Shown here piece by piece: positions 33,900 to 45,693 of a DNA stretch of 64,000 bases. The first letter of the stretch is position 1. Each line of letters starts with the position of its first letter. The stretch covers positions 608,962,709 to 609,026,708 of the forward strand of contig NC_081413.1 of the NCBI RefSeq assembly GCF_030272615.1, written 5' to 3'. Source of the stretch: Cryptomeria japonica (taxonomy: Eukaryota > Streptophyta > Pinopsida > Cupressales > Cupressaceae). A program made the position numbers and the translations under genes. Under the pieces are notes generated by a model. It worked only from the letters and a program-made list of their open reading frames with translations, was not told the origin of the DNA and searched no databases.

Positions 33900-34606
33900 A
33901 AGCGAAGACAATTGGGGGGTTAGGGATTAGGGGTTTGCCCTTAGGTCAAACCCCGGTTTTGGAATTAACCAAGAAATGAGAAATGCTGTAAATGTAATGT
34001 AAAACAAGTACTAATACCTTGTTGTAAGGATGTTTGTATCCTTATATGCGAAAGTATAGATGTTGTTGTATGTTGTATGTTGTATGTTGTAGTATGTGAT
34101 CTCCTCTTCAATGGTTGAATCCTTGTCTTGAATGCAACACTTAGCCTTGAATGGAGACTTAGAATGATCAATTGCTTGAAGGAATGCTTGAATGCTTGAA
34201 TGCTTGAATGTTTGAATGTTTGAATATCGTTTCCACCTTTTTTCCATCCATCCCAAATGAGAGAGGAAAATGCAGTTTATATACTTGCCAATTAGGGTTG
34301 ATAGACTGATTTTTCCGACCTTAGGCCGACCAGGAAAGGTTATTTTCCAATTTGCAAACAAAAAGACCCGAAGTCCCATAGGAGACCGGGCCCAAAATAG
34401 GGCCAGGGACCAGGGCGCTGGGCACTCTGGTCCCACCTTCCGGGACAGCAGGGTGCAAGGAGGGATCAGGCAGGGTGCTGGAAAAACGCAGTTTTTTGAT
34501 GTCGTGGACAAGTTTCGGGGTCTCCATTCAGGTTCAGTGTTGCGTCGCCATCGTGAAGACCCAAATGCGGTCGAAATTGCAAGTGTCGCAATTTTAGGAC
34601 GCTACA
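33900..34606 (-). repeat. Minus-strand LTR-like segment
   Basis: On the minus strand it begins TGTAGCGTCCTAAAATTG at 34606, contains a GC-rich upstream part (34340-34600), a TATA box at about 34284-34277 (TATATAAA), and downstream of it short tandem repeats: an 8-base TGCTTGAA run at 34181-34225 and a TGTTGTA run at 34061-34095. This is the plan of an LTR promoter and transcribed part. The left border is not seen; GC-rich sequence continues to about 33700 with an imperfect inverted repeat (GGCGCTATCCTG near 33738 against CAGGACGATGGCGCC near 33770). ORFs here have no domain and are not called. Confidence 0.4.
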
Positions 34607-35130
34607 CACACATACACATACACACACACACAGATATATATATATATACAGAGAGAGAGAGGTGAGATAGAGAGGAGAGAATGTGTGTCACATATTTAGA
34701 GAACGGAGGGGAGATATAAAGAAGGGTGAGAGAGATAGGTTTAAATCTTGGAGGAGAGGAGAGAGTGAGATTGAGAGATGGGGGAGAGAACGAGAGAGGG
34801 GGAGTGATAGAAAGAGAGATAGGTCTAGAGATGGAGGAAGATAAAGAGAGTGACCTAGAGAGAGAGAGAGAGAGGGAATGATAATAAGAGCATAGTGATT
34901 ACTAAAATTTGATTATGTCTAAGAAATTATAAGATCTAAAAGCTTGAGGAGAGAGGAGAGAGTGAGATATAGAGAGGTGAAGAGAGGAGGAGACGGATAG
35001 GAAAATAGATAGGTCTAGAGCTTAGGGGAGACAAAGAGCGTGAGATAAAGAGATAGCAAGCGAATGATGATACAAACCCACTGATTACTGAAATTTGACT
35101 AAGTCTGAAAAATTATAAGATCTCCTAAAA
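34603..35130. repeat. Compound microsatellite and duplicated GA-rich unit
   Basis: 34603-34662 passes from CA to TA to GA dinucleotides. It continues into a GA-rich stretch in which a unit of about 185 bp is duplicated: GATTACTAAAATTTGATTAT near 34895 and GATTACTGAAATTTGACTAA near 35080, each followed by a TTATAAGATCT word. Confidence 0.7.
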
Positions 35131-36379
35131 TCTAGAATCCGCATTATGACTCCTAGAGATCTGAAACCACTCTCAAACATCTTAACAATATATACATAAA
35201 ATATAACTTAAAGTATAAGTTATATTCATGTTCATATATTTTATGTATATATCCTGATGAAAAACTAAGGCAATGCTAAAGGAAGTGCCATCTATGTTCA
35301 TGATCCTTATCTAACTTAATGTAAGCATATAGTGTACGTGTTTATCTTGCTAAACATAACCCGAACACGTTTTTTTATTTTTAAAAACATGATCGCTTTT
35401 TTATTTTTTTTAAATACAAACGCATTTTTTATTTAAAAAAACCCATACGCATTTTTCTTTGTACTTAGGCTTGGATAGCAAGGTTGAGGCTTGGGAACAT
35501 TTTTTCCCTCCTTTTTACGTGTTTTCTTCTTCCAATCTAGTTTCTCAACTTCATCGTCATTAGGTTTACACGTTATTAAGTGGGTATTTCTAAAATTGCC
35601 ACCATAATTTCACCCATCTTCTAAGATTTATACCCATATATATTTTTTAAAATTTGAACAACATTAGCATATTAATCTTGAATTTTCTTTACCAGTGTTT
35701 CCATAATTCTCAGAGACATGTGTACCATTTTTTTAATAACTTTTTATCTAATTATCCAAATTTAAAAAATATATGTATATTATTGTAGTGCACTTGATTC
35801 TTTACACTTAAAAAAAAAATTGCATTTTTCAGTTATTTTGGTGCAAGTTATGCTTCCTGCACAAATAGGTACCTGATTTTCAGGATGTGCCTATTTCAAA
35901 AAATCATTAAAAAAAAAAACTCAACCAAAAATTACAAAAAAATACACAACTTCAGGTGCTTACTCTTAACTATCTTTCTACCAAAATATTTGTCAAAATA
36001 CTTAATCTAACTATGACTTTTTTCATGCGCACACCAGACAATATGTTATGTTTTTTAGAAAAAATCAGTAACAGTTTTTCGTATGTGAAGGATTTGACCC
36101 CCTTAATCTTATGCAATTTTGAAAAAAAACAATAGTTTGGAAACTAGATTCATAGTACTACAATCTTTGTTCTTTGAGTATCTTCATATTTTGAGTGGAC
36201 GAGTCTCAAATTGCTCCTCCAAGTTCAGGTTTAACTGATTTCAAAAAAAAAAGGTGTTCAGTTATACCCCCCTTTTTGCACACCATCTTGGTGCACTTAC
36301 CCTATTAATATATTTAAATATTGTTTATAAAACCCTTGTTATGGGGATAGCCATATTGATTTGATTAAGGATGTTAGGA
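35131..36379. other. AT-rich region without a gene
   Basis: Long T and A runs; no supported ORF, RNA gene or repeat border was seen. Confidence 0.5.
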
Positions 36380-36645
36380 TGTCAAGTGAAATCTGCTAGA
36401 GGATGTGTAGTTAAGATCAATTTCGATGGGGTGGTGTGGGGAAATTTGGGGTTGGCTAGAGCAAGATGTGTGATTAGAAATATAGAAGGTGAGGTGCTTT
36501 TGATTGAAAGAAAATATATATGGTAGATGAATAATGAAGCGAAATTTCAAGCTGCCTTGTTGAAATTGATGGAAAGGAGGAAATTAAAATATGACAAAAT
36601 AAATTTAGAAGGGGATTCACAAATTATGGTAAATTCTAACTAAAC
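36380..36645 (+). pseudogene. Isolated RNase H fragment of a LINE
   Basis: A plus-strand frame reads VKINFDGVVWGNLGLARARC near 36410-36470, then NNEAKFQAALLKLME and INLEGDSQIMV. These match the order of the plant LINE RNase H domain (N-x-D-G, G-N-x-G, N-x-A-E/K-x-x-A, E-x-D-S). There is a stop near 36524 (W-stop-MNNEA). No RT is found next to it. It is probably the 3-prime scrap of an old LINE copy, not part of the LINE at 37.2-43.4 kb, which has its own RNase H. Confidence 0.7.
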
Positions 36646-36649
36646 ATAC

Positions 36650-37095
36650 CACTGAATCAAGATACAACAACAATGTTCCAAATTCTATGATACGACTCCT
36701 TCCGACACAAGCTAAATAATAGAATTCTTACCCAAGGCAATCAGTTTCTCCTTGCATTGTTGCAGAGACAAAATGTCATTAACTAAACTATCCAAATTCT
36801 TGGGCGAAGATCTACCCTCACACACGACTCTCTCTGTCATTTCTTTCCACCTGATCGCATTTCTCCTGACCACCTTCCCTACTTCATTCTCATCATCCAA
36901 AACACTCTTGATAACTCTTTGAATTGCATCTCTATTTGCCCCCTTCCAAACTCTCAGCCCGCATTTCGCTTCTTCCTCTATAAATTTGGCATTATACTGT
37001 TACTCAGAACAGATTGACCAGCAAATAAAGGGAACCCCGCAAGAAATGCCCTCCAGCAAGGAATTTCATCCACTTCGGAAATGTGTTAGGGAAAG
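36650..37095 (-). pseudogene. UDP-glycosyltransferase 3-prime fragment 2
   Basis: Matches the last 110 or so codons of the intact gene and its 3-prime UTR. From the 3-prime side it reads ALG, then the helix (VLDDENEVGKVVRRNAIRWK) and KFIEEEAKCGLRVWKG, then a stop where the intact gene has the Pro-Phe after the PSPG box. Homology to the conserved Trp-Asn-Ser region is broken by a small insertion near 37070, and it fades at about 37095. It shares WS.C.E and several 3-prime UTR substitutions with fragment 1 against the intact gene. Confidence 0.85.
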
Positions 37096-37547
37096 GACTC
37101 TCCATTTCAATAGTTGTGATAGTATTTGTTAATTTAATGTTTAATATTTTTGACAATATTGTATCAATAATTGTGACTTTAAAGTTGTTATTGTGATGAT
37201 GATGTGTGGGGGTTCTGTTCCGGTTTGGGGGTCGGCTTTTTCATTTTCTTCGTTGTTGATTGTTTTGTGTTGTTGTCGTTCGGTGTCCTGGGTCTTTGTC
37301 GCTGTCGGGAGTGGTGAGGGTGTGCGGCTTTGTCCTTGCTCGCCTCCTTGGTTGTAGGTGCTACGGCTTGTGGGGGTAGGGTTTGGTCTTTTGGGAGGGT
37401 GCAACATTGAGGGGTTGCTCTGAGTTTTCTTTGGAGCAGAGAGAAAGCTTGGTGCTTTCGGTGAGTGGTGGTTGGGTGGGGCTAAGGGGGTGCTCACCCT
37501 TATTCTCTTTTGGGGTTTTGCTTTGCATGCAAGGTGTGGGGGCTCAA

Positions 37548-38974
37548 ATGGCCATGTCGAGTGGAGATCAGTCTCGTGCTTCTCTAAACCTGAACTTTCA
37601 AATAGTTGTTGGCTCGAAGTCCCCTGTTCAAAGTTCTAAGGTTTTTAATAACAGTCTTCTTGCTTCGGGTGAAGGTAATGCGGGTGTCGGCTCGTCAAGT
37701 AGTGCTCGGGTCACAAAAATTAATGGGTGTCTAGAAAAATGTAAAGAGAGGCCAAGATTGGTGGTTCCTCCAGAAATGATCGTCGAGGATGTGGAATACT
37801 ATTTGAAGCATTCTTTGTATTGCAAGTTTTTGGGTATGAGGATCTCTTTGCAGTTTCTAGAGAATTGGGCTCAGAGGACTTGGGTGTCGGAAGGGGAAAT
37901 GGATATTATGTTGCTTGCTACAATTACTTCATGGTTACATTCAATTGCATGGAGGATCGCAATAGGGTCTTTGAAGGAGGCTTGTACTTTTATAACCGGG
38001 TGGGGTTGTTCATCAAAACTTGACATGCGGGGTTTAACCCTTCGGAGGAACTCCCGAATCGGGTTCCAGTGTGGGTTTGTTTATCTCGTTTTCCGATGCA
38101 ATGTTATTGGGAGGATGTGTTGTGGATGCTCGCTTCATTGCTTGGGAAGCCTGGTGGAACTTCATTGCAAACCTTGGGGAGAAAGGCAATGACTTTTGCT
38201 CGTATCTGTGTTGAAATTGATCTTAGTAAGCCTTTGCCAGATGCTATAGATATGTGTGTGGGCTCTTATTTTTGGGTCCAACAGTTGGATTATGAGACTT
38301 TACCATTTCGGTGTTGTTTATGTCATGAGTATGGTCATTTGCAACGAAAGTGCCCTAGGTCTAAACCGGTTGTGCATCAGCTTCAACAGTCATCCCAGAA
38401 CCTTGATGGCGCTGGTAAAGGAAAAGTGCCCATGTCTAGTGGGGTTGTGGGTGATGATGGTTTCGTCTCAGTTAAAACAAAGAATAGGAACCGAGGTCAA
38501 AAGAGGTCTTTGCAGGAAAGTGAGGAGGAGGATACCTTTAACAGATTTGAAGCCTTAGATGATCTTAGTCACTAGGAGGTGAATTTGGGGATGATTCCTT
38601 TGGATCACAGTGCAGTAGGGATGGTGCCAGATAGTGTGAACTTGGATCCTACCCAGGGTCTGCAAAGTCAACAGATGGAGATGGATCAGCAGGTATTGGC
38701 TCAGATGGGACCCGTCTCTAGTTCTAAAATGAAGATAGCTGGTGGGGATGTTTCTCCTGCAACACAGAAATTGGACTCTGTTGGGGTTAAAAGTAATAAG
38801 ACTTCTTTACATCTGGGACTTCTTCAGAAAGACATCAAGAAAGGTGCAACGGAGAAGAATTTGAAGCTTGGTAGAAAAAAGGACTTGGATAAGATTAAAT
38901 TGATGGGGGAGAACTTGGTTGAGTTAAGGTCAGTAAAGACTCTGGATTCTCATTTTTCTAATCCTCTGAAATGA
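37548..38974 (+). pseudogene. LINE ORF1 protein with CCHC zinc knuckle (broken)
   Basis: Starts at ATG 37548 (MAMSSGDQSRASLNL follows a GC-rich leader). After a helical part (VEDVEYYLKHSLYCKFLGMR) there is a frameshift at about 37925 to the frame with YFMVTFNCMEDRNRVFEGG, the DUF4283-like RNA-binding fold seen in plant LINE ORF1. The knuckle CCLCHEYGHLQRKC (C-x2-C-x4-H-x4-C) is at about 38314-38355. A stop at 38573 interrupts, and the same frame goes on as a Lys-rich tail to the TGA at 38972-38974. ORF1 proteins bind LINE RNA. The stop overlaps the ORF2 start as ATGA. Confidence 0.85.
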
Positions 38975-41900
38975 TTGTGCTTTCATGGAATGTGAGGGGC
39001 TTGAACAGCGGCCCTAGACAAATAGTTGTTCGGGAATTGATTAGGAGTCATTCTCCTGATGCCCTTTTCTTGCAGAAAACTAAACTATCTGTGGAAAGTA
39101 CGTTGGGTTTGGTGCCTAAGCTATGGGGGAGAGGTGAATGTCAATGTATTGGGGCATTTGTCTCCTCTAGAGGCGTGGCTTGTCTTTGGAACCCCTTGAG
39201 GATTCGCCCTATATGGTGGGTTTCTTCCAAATCTTCTTTATCCGAGGTTGCCTCTAGTCTTGAGACTAGGGAGTATATCTTGCTTACTAACATTTATACC
39301 CCCACTGATCTTCAGGGTAAGTAGAATTTGTGGTCTCATATTTCTTTTATGCGTGGTTTTTTCTCTTTTCATCTATGGATTATGGCGGGTGATTTTAATG
39401 TCATCTTAGAGTTGAGTAAGAAGAAGGGTGGTGTTATGCAGTTAGAGCCTTCTTCCTTCCTTCTTTGGGATAGTATATCAACCTTGAATATGGTTGACAT
39501 CAAGCCTTGTAATGGTTTGTTCACTTCGAACAACAGGAGACTAGGGGAGTATTGGATTGCGGAGAGGCTGGATTGCTTTCTAGTTTCTAGCTTTTGGATT
39601 GGTGGGGGATGATCCACACGCTCCAAGATTTTGGGTTGGAAAGGTTCGGACCACTAGCCCATCAAGTTGGTATCCTCTTCTACTCGGGTCGCTCGATCTC
39701 CTTCATTCAAATTTCAGCTTATGTGGTTGCAAGATTAATCTTTGTAGGTTCATGTTGCAGAGTGGTGGAAGAAAGGGAGGCCAGCCTTTGGCACTACCAT
39801 GTACACTTTTGCCAAGCTGCTGCAATTTGTTAAGTTTCAGTTTAAGCGGTGGAATCATCAGTGTTTTGGTAACATCTTTCATGCCAAGACAACGGCTCAA
39901 TTAGAGTTGAATTGCATTACTAGAGATATTAAAGAGCATGGATTGTCAGAAGCCTTGCTTAGGGAGGAAGTCGGGGCAGTTAAGGTTTTAGAGGAATGGG
40001 AGCTTAGGGAGGAAATCTACTGGAAATAGAGAGCTCATGTTGATTGGCTTCAAGCGGGGGATAAGAATATTGCATTTCTTTTTCAATTCGATGAAAGCAA
40101 GAAGGCATGGCAATTCCATTCATGTTCTGGTTAATGATAGACGTGAGCAGTGTTTATCCTTGGAGGAGATTTCTAGGGAGTCTTTGCAGTATTTTCAATC
40201 CCTTTTTAGTGAGGATTTTCAGGGGGAATCGGAAGAGGAAAATCGGGTTCTTGCTTGTATCCCTTCTCTTGTTACTAGGGAGATAAATGAGCAGCTTATG
40301 GGACCTATTTTGTTGGACGAACTTGAGAGGATTGTTTTTCACATGAAGAAAGGGAAGGCGCTTGGACCAGATGGGTTTTCGATTGAGTTCTATCAAGAAC
40401 TCTGGGATATTATTAAATTGGTCTTATTAGAGGTGGTCCAAGAGTCCCAGAGGAGTAAACAAATGCTTCGGGCTTTGAATGCGACATTCATTGTGCTCAT
40501 CCCCAAGTGTGATGGGGCTGACCGGTTAGGCCAGTTCTGGCCTATTTCTCTTTGTAATGTGATTTATAAGATTATTTCTAAGCTAATAACTGAAAGGTTG
40601 AAGAATTGGCTTGGGGGGATCATTTCTGAAGAGCAGAGTGGGTTTATGCAAGGTCATCGAATCTTGGATGGAGTGGTCATCGCTACTGAGACTATTCATT
40701 CTATGGCAGCTTCCAAGGAAAAAACTATGTTTATCAAGCTGGACATGGTAAAGGCTTATGATAGAGTCTGGTGGTCCTTTCTCCAAAAGATTCTTAGGGC
40801 TTTTGGTTTTGTTGATGAATGGATCCAATGGGTTATGAGTTATGTTTCATCTACCTCATTCTCTATGCTAATTAATGGATATCATACTGAGTTGTTTGGT
40901 GCGTCCAGGGGCCTTTGTCAGGGGACCCTCTTTCCCCATACTTATTCATTATTCTGGTTGAGGGTCTGGGGAGATTGATTAAGTATAATGTGGGACTGGG
41001 TATTATACATGGTTGGAGTTGGGGTAGTGGCATACATCCTCAGTCCCATCTGCAGTTTGTGGATGATACGGCCCTGATGGGACTGGCTAGGATCAGAGAA
41101 GTTATAAATCTGCGTAAAATCTTGGATGTCTATCTTGGGGCTTCTGGCCAGTTAATCAATGAGGATAAATCTTCCATCATCTTCTTCAACACACCTGGAA
41201 CTATTCAGTTGAGGATTGCTCATATTTTGAGATTTCAGGTCGGGTCTCTTCGCTTGACTTACCTGAGTATTCCTATCTCTACCGGTAACCCTCCCAGGGA
41301 CTCCTAGCAGTGTATTCTGGACAAATTTTGCATGAAGGTTGAACACTGGACTCATAGATGGTTATCCTTTGTTGGGCGAGTTCAACTGATCCAGTCGATG
41401 GTACATGCTCTTCTGATTTATAGGTGTATGTTGCAAGTGGCCCCAAAATCGTTTGTGAAGGAATTGAATTCTTTGGTAAGGTAATTCTTATGGGCAGACA
41501 ACCTGTCCTCCCATAAATGTTGTCTTGTCAAATGGGACTTGGTGTGCAGCCCGAAACAGTTGGGTGGGCTTGGTTTAAGGCAATCTTCTTTATTTGGGGA
41601 GGCTTTGGCGGCTAAATTGTATTGGGGGTGGTGTGTTGAACATGATCGAGGTTGGGCTAGGCTTATGTCTTTCAAGTATATGCAGAGGATCCCAAAGGAG
41701 GAAATTACAAGATATTCGTTGGTGGGAAAAGGCTATACGATTTGGAGTACTCTCAAGAAAGGGGTACAGTGATAAAAGGTATTTTTTGGATATGTGGGAA
41801 GGGAGAAGAGATACTTTTTTGGTTCAATTCTTGGGTTGGCTATCCCCCCATTATTGATCAGTTTCTTAATTTAGTGAATCTTTGCCAGAGGTTCTTGGAA

Positions 41901-43271
41901 ATAGGGTGGTCTAAAGTGAGCGACTTTAAGTCTGTTTATAGGTGTGGGCAACTGGAGATGGTGCGGTGCAAAGGTCCTAATGAATGGTCAGTTGTTGATA
42001 TGGAGGAAGACTATGCTGAGCTTCATGAAATTTTGGCTAGTAGACATTGTAGTTCCCTTAAGGATAGGGATAGACTTGCTTGGTCCCCGAATCCTAAGGG
42101 GGCTTTTACTGTTGTCAGTGGGTACCAGGAGTTGTTGTTCCGTCGTTTGAAGGGGAGGGAGGTGCACTGGTGGAAATATGTTTGGAACAATTTCTCTTGG
42201 CCGAAGTATAACTGTTTTGCTTGGACTCTGGCTTCGAATAGGTATCTTACCTGGGACAATATTCGCAAGCGTGGGTTTCATGGGTCTTTCATCTGTGTTT
42301 TGTGTGGTAATGGAGAGGAGGATCCCTCTCACCTGTTCTTCAGATGTCCTTTCTTGTTGCTGCTCTTGCATTATTGGTGGGGGGTGTGGAAGCATCCCTG
42401 TGTTCATGTGGATTGTTTGGAGGAGTTTTGGACCAATTTGGGTAGGCCTCCTATTTTGTCCTCTTTTCTCCAGACTGTCTGACATATTGGACCCATTTTT
42501 ATACTTTGGTAGATATGGTTAGAGAGGAATAAGAGGATATTTAGGGATGATAGACTGTTGGTTCAGCAAGTGTGGAATAGAATCACTGGCATGATCCAGG
42601 AGACGGTGGAAGCTAAATGTGAGGTGAATTTTCCTTTGGATAGAGGAGAGGCTGATATTGTGAAAAGATTGGGTTTGCAGGAGATGTCTCATGTTTCAGC
42701 TTGTGTGAGAAGAGGTAGACATGCTAAGCAAAAGGTTCAAAGGGTGGGAACCCGGTTGCCCCCTTCGGGAGGATTTAATTAAGATTAACATCGATGGCTC
42801 CTCTCGGGGTAATCCGAGTCCTACTAGGATTGGGGGGTTGGTAGGGATTGTATGGGAGTCGTGGTCTTCTTCTTTTTAGTTCATAAAGGGCAGCAGTCTA
42901 ATAATTTTATGGAGGGACTTGCAATTTTCTATGCCCTGGAGCGTGCATATGAGCTAGGGTGGTGTAAGGTTATCTGTGAATCGGATTCATAGATTATTGT
43001 TAATTTGTTGATTGAGTAGAAGGTGAGTGGGATTAATTGGCAGCTGGCAAAGATTGTGCACAAGATTTTGCAAATTAGTGCTATAATGGAGAGGGTGTCT
43101 TTCATCCACATTCCTCATGAATGGAATAGAGTCGCGGATTGTTTGGCTAAGTGCGCTTTGGAACATAGTGATGTTTGGAAAGTTAAGGGTTGGGAGCATC
43201 TTTGCTCGGATTATTGTCAGAACTTGCATAAGATCTTTGCTGAGGATATGGATCGTTATGAAGCTGGATGA
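38971..43271 (+). pseudogene. LINE ORF2: endonuclease, reverse transcriptase, RNase H (broken)
   Basis: From ATG 38971 the apurinic-type endonuclease reads VLSWNVRGLNS, then LFLQKTKL at about 39065-39090, where the metal-binding Glu of the usual QETK is Lys, then MAGDFNVI near 39382 and ERLDCFLVS. A stop at 39322 and frame changes follow. RT is at 40037-41310: GKALGPDGFSIEFYQ, LIPKCDGADRLGQFWPISLCN, FIKLDMVKAYDRVWW, then after a shift GDPLSPYLFIILVEGL and the catalytic F-V-D-D at about 41059. The zinc-finger-like domain (FICVLCGNGEEDPSHLFFRC) is at 42286-42348. RNase H (INIDGSSRGNPSP) is at 42785-43010, with the C-terminus VSFIHIPHEWNRVADCLAK near 43097. At least five frame changes make it inactive. 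Confidence 0.9.
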
Positions 43272-43348
43272 TTTCTGGTTGGGTTTATTGTTCTCTTCTG
43301 GAGCCTTGTGGCTCTGGCTTTTGTGTGTAATGTTGGTTTCTGATTATT

Positions 43349-43383
43349 AATAAAGTTTTTACCCCTTTATTCAAAAAAAAAAA
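43349..43383 (+). terminator. LINE polyadenylation signal and poly-A tail
   Basis: AATAAA at 43349-43354 is followed 19 bases later by a run of 11 A at 43373-43383. This marks the 3-prime end of the inserted LINE copy. Confidence 0.85.
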
Positions 43384-43384
43384 C

Positions 43385-45600
43385 TTCTTGTCCTCATTTT
43401 TGTTTTAAAAAATGAAAGACCATTACATGAAATTTTTGTGAAAAAAAAAATAAAAATTTTACTCTATGGCACGCTTCTTGATGTAGAATTTCAACTAATC
43501 CTTGGACTAAGTTAATCCTCAGTCCATCCTTGAACTACGTTTCGAATTTCATCAAATTCTGGGTTCGTTTGTTATGTCTTTCCTTTAATTTCGGGTTTTA
43601 AAATCCCGACTACAGGTGGAGAATTTTCTTCAAACTACAAGTTTTAATGATATTCATTGTTTTGGTCTTTGTAGGGGAATTTTTGGCTTATTACATGTGC
43701 ACTTTTATTTAAAAGATGTTACTTGTAATTTGTTTTAAATTTCCCTTTTGTTTGCTTTATCTTTTTTATTGCTTTTGGTCTTGTTTAGTTAAAATAGAAA
43801 TTTTTTTGGTAGATTACAAGTAAACTTGCAGTTTGGTCTAAAAACCCCTACTTTAATGGTTTTTACATGTAATAGGGATTTTAAATCCCCATTACATATG
43901 TGCAAGCAAGTATTACTTGTTGTAGGGATTTTATTTCCCTTTTACAAGTAATTAAAACTTGCATTTCTCTCCAAAAAACCCGATTTTATGCATAAAGTGC
44001 ATTTTTGACATTTTTAAAACTTGCTATTTGGCTCAAAAACCCTAATTTTGGCTTAGTAAATGAAAAAGTCAAAAATTAAACTTGCTATTTGTTCCAAAAA
44101 ACCCGAATTGCAAGGAAAAACATTTTTTTTTAGGATTTTAGGCAAATTTTTGTGGAGATTTTTTGGGAGATAGAAGGCGTTTTGGATTCCTCCCTATTTT
44201 TATGCATTTTCAAACACCTTTCACACCACATGGAGGTTAAGATTGCTGGTTTTTAGCTTTATAATAGAAGCCACGTTTTTTCAAAAAACCACGTTTTTTT
44301 GCCATTTGGAATGCCACAAATCAACAATGTTATGAATTGTTTTGACTTGGTACGCTAAGGCGTTGAGGTTAGAAAGAGTCTTGGCCATTTTCCATGCCAT
44401 TTCTCATGCATTTGCTGCCATGTTTTTCAGTTTTGGGCATTTTTTCAATAATGTGGCTAGGGTTTTGGAATACGGTTAATTTCTTTTTAAGAGTTCTCCT
44501 TCCTTTTTTCAAAGATTAATCATCTTGTTGAAAAGGCATTTTCAGATTGGAGCAAGGTAAGATTTCTTTTCTTCTTGTTTCATTTTTCTTGTTTTCAAAT
44601 ATGTTGATTCTTCCCCCAAAAAATTGGTTTTGTGAGAAAGATTTTCCCCTTTGTAAAGCAATTTTAGAATTGTATTGTTCTTCCCCATTTTCCCTCTTTA
44701 CTTGTATTCGGGATTTTAAAACCCAATTACAAGTTGGATGAAAATAATTGTTCTTCCATTATGGATAAAAGATTTAACCATCTTTTGTTGAAAGTTCTTC
44801 CCATTTTCTTGAAGATGATCTTCCCAAAATCTTTTCATATTCATTTCCATCATCTGTACATACCATTCATACCATTTCATCCACTCATTTCACACCTTCA
44901 TTCATTTTCCCCATTTAAAGTCTACCTGCTGTCAGCCATCCAAAACCCGAAATTCACTTGTGAGTCCATTTTTTGCATCAATTTATCCCTTCCCTTGTCA
45001 GTCCGGTTTACACACACGATCTACCAAATCAATGGATTAAGGCATGGGCCTTATTTTGCAAGCAAATTTCAAGAATGGAGGACGATACAAAAAAGAGATA
45101 CAACAACAATTCATGATTGCGAGTGTAGAATGCTTTCAAGACAAAGATGGTCATCACATAAAAAGATGGAGGCCGCCCTTTCCCTCTTGAAAAGCCAATA
45201 CTACCCCAAGCAAGAAGATAAGGATGCAAGTTCTCGTTCCGGTTCAAGATGTCTTTACCAATCCAGAATACTTCAACTTCTAGCACCCTGAAGCGACATG
45301 AAGATCATCACAGACAAAGGATGATGCAGTTAGAGTCCTGTCTTTAGACACATGGAATAGTTTTAGTTATGCATTTATAATTTTGTTTTGACAAGTTACA
45401 TGTAAAAGTATTTTTTGTAAAAAGCAAGTTACACATTACTTGCATTTTTGTAATTACATGTAAGGCAACTGCAAGTTGTGTCCGATTAAGACTATAGTTG
45501 AAATAAGTCTTAGGTAGTTAATTAAGTTTTAGTTAGTTATTGAATAAGTCTTGGTGGTTGAGAGAATCTCTCAAGTTAGTTAGGATCCTCCCACCTTTTT
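43385..45600. repeat. LTR-like or non-autonomous element sequence, no gene
   Basis: Noncoding DNA with recurring words: AAACTTGC-TTTGG-CCAAAAACCC-type units at 43821, 43954, 44016 and 44077, and several GGGATTTTAAAxCCC words between 43590 and 44720. An open stretch at 44734-45291 has no recognisable domain and biased composition in its first half, so I do not call it. A GGTAAG splice-donor-like site is at about 44555. The features fit a long LTR or the inside of a non-autonomous retroelement, but no matching second end was found. Confidence 0.4.
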
Positions 45601-45616
45601 CTCAAGACTCTTCTTC

Positions 45617-45623
45617 TATAAAT
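45617..45623 (+). promoter_or_regulatory. TATA box upstream of the 12-mer array
   Basis: TATAAAT in TTCTTCTATAAATACTTG, about 75 bases before the first AGTCTTTGAGCT. It looks like the core promoter of a plus-strand LTR. Confidence 0.5.
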
Positions 45624-45693
45624 ACTTGAAGAGTCTATTAGAAGAGATATCTTTTGGAAAGCAAGCAAAAACTCTACCAAATTTACAGCAAGA

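Larger units (their letters stand above)
37200..43384 (+). mobile_element. L1-like LINE (non-LTR retrotransposon), near full length, decayed
   Basis: A plus-strand element with a GC/T-rich 5-prime UTR, ORF1 with a CCHC zinc knuckle (37548-38974), ORF2 with endonuclease, reverse transcriptase, a zinc-finger-like RT-associated domain and RNase H (38971-43271), a polyadenylation signal AATAAA at 43349-43354 and an 11-A tail at 43373-43383. This is the layout of plant L1-clade LINEs. The 5-prime end is approximate because no target duplication was found. Several frameshifts and stops show it is inactive. Confidence 0.9.

Noticed and set aside
33636-34665. Several open stretches on both strands
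   Set aside because: They lie in the GC-rich LTR-like segment and overlap repeat runs; no domain is seen.
37141-37497. Minus-strand Pro/Thr-rich open stretch of 118 codons
   Set aside because: It is antisense to the LINE 5-prime UTR and ORF1 leader and has low-complexity composition.
37200-43384. Target duplication of the LINE
   Set aside because: The bases after the poly-A tail (CTTCTTGTCC) were looked for near 37100-37250 and no match was found, so the 5-prime border stays approximate.
44734-45291. Open stretch of 185 codons as a gene
   Set aside because: The first half is His/Phe/Pro-biased low-complexity sequence and no domain is visible; it lies in LTR-like DNA.
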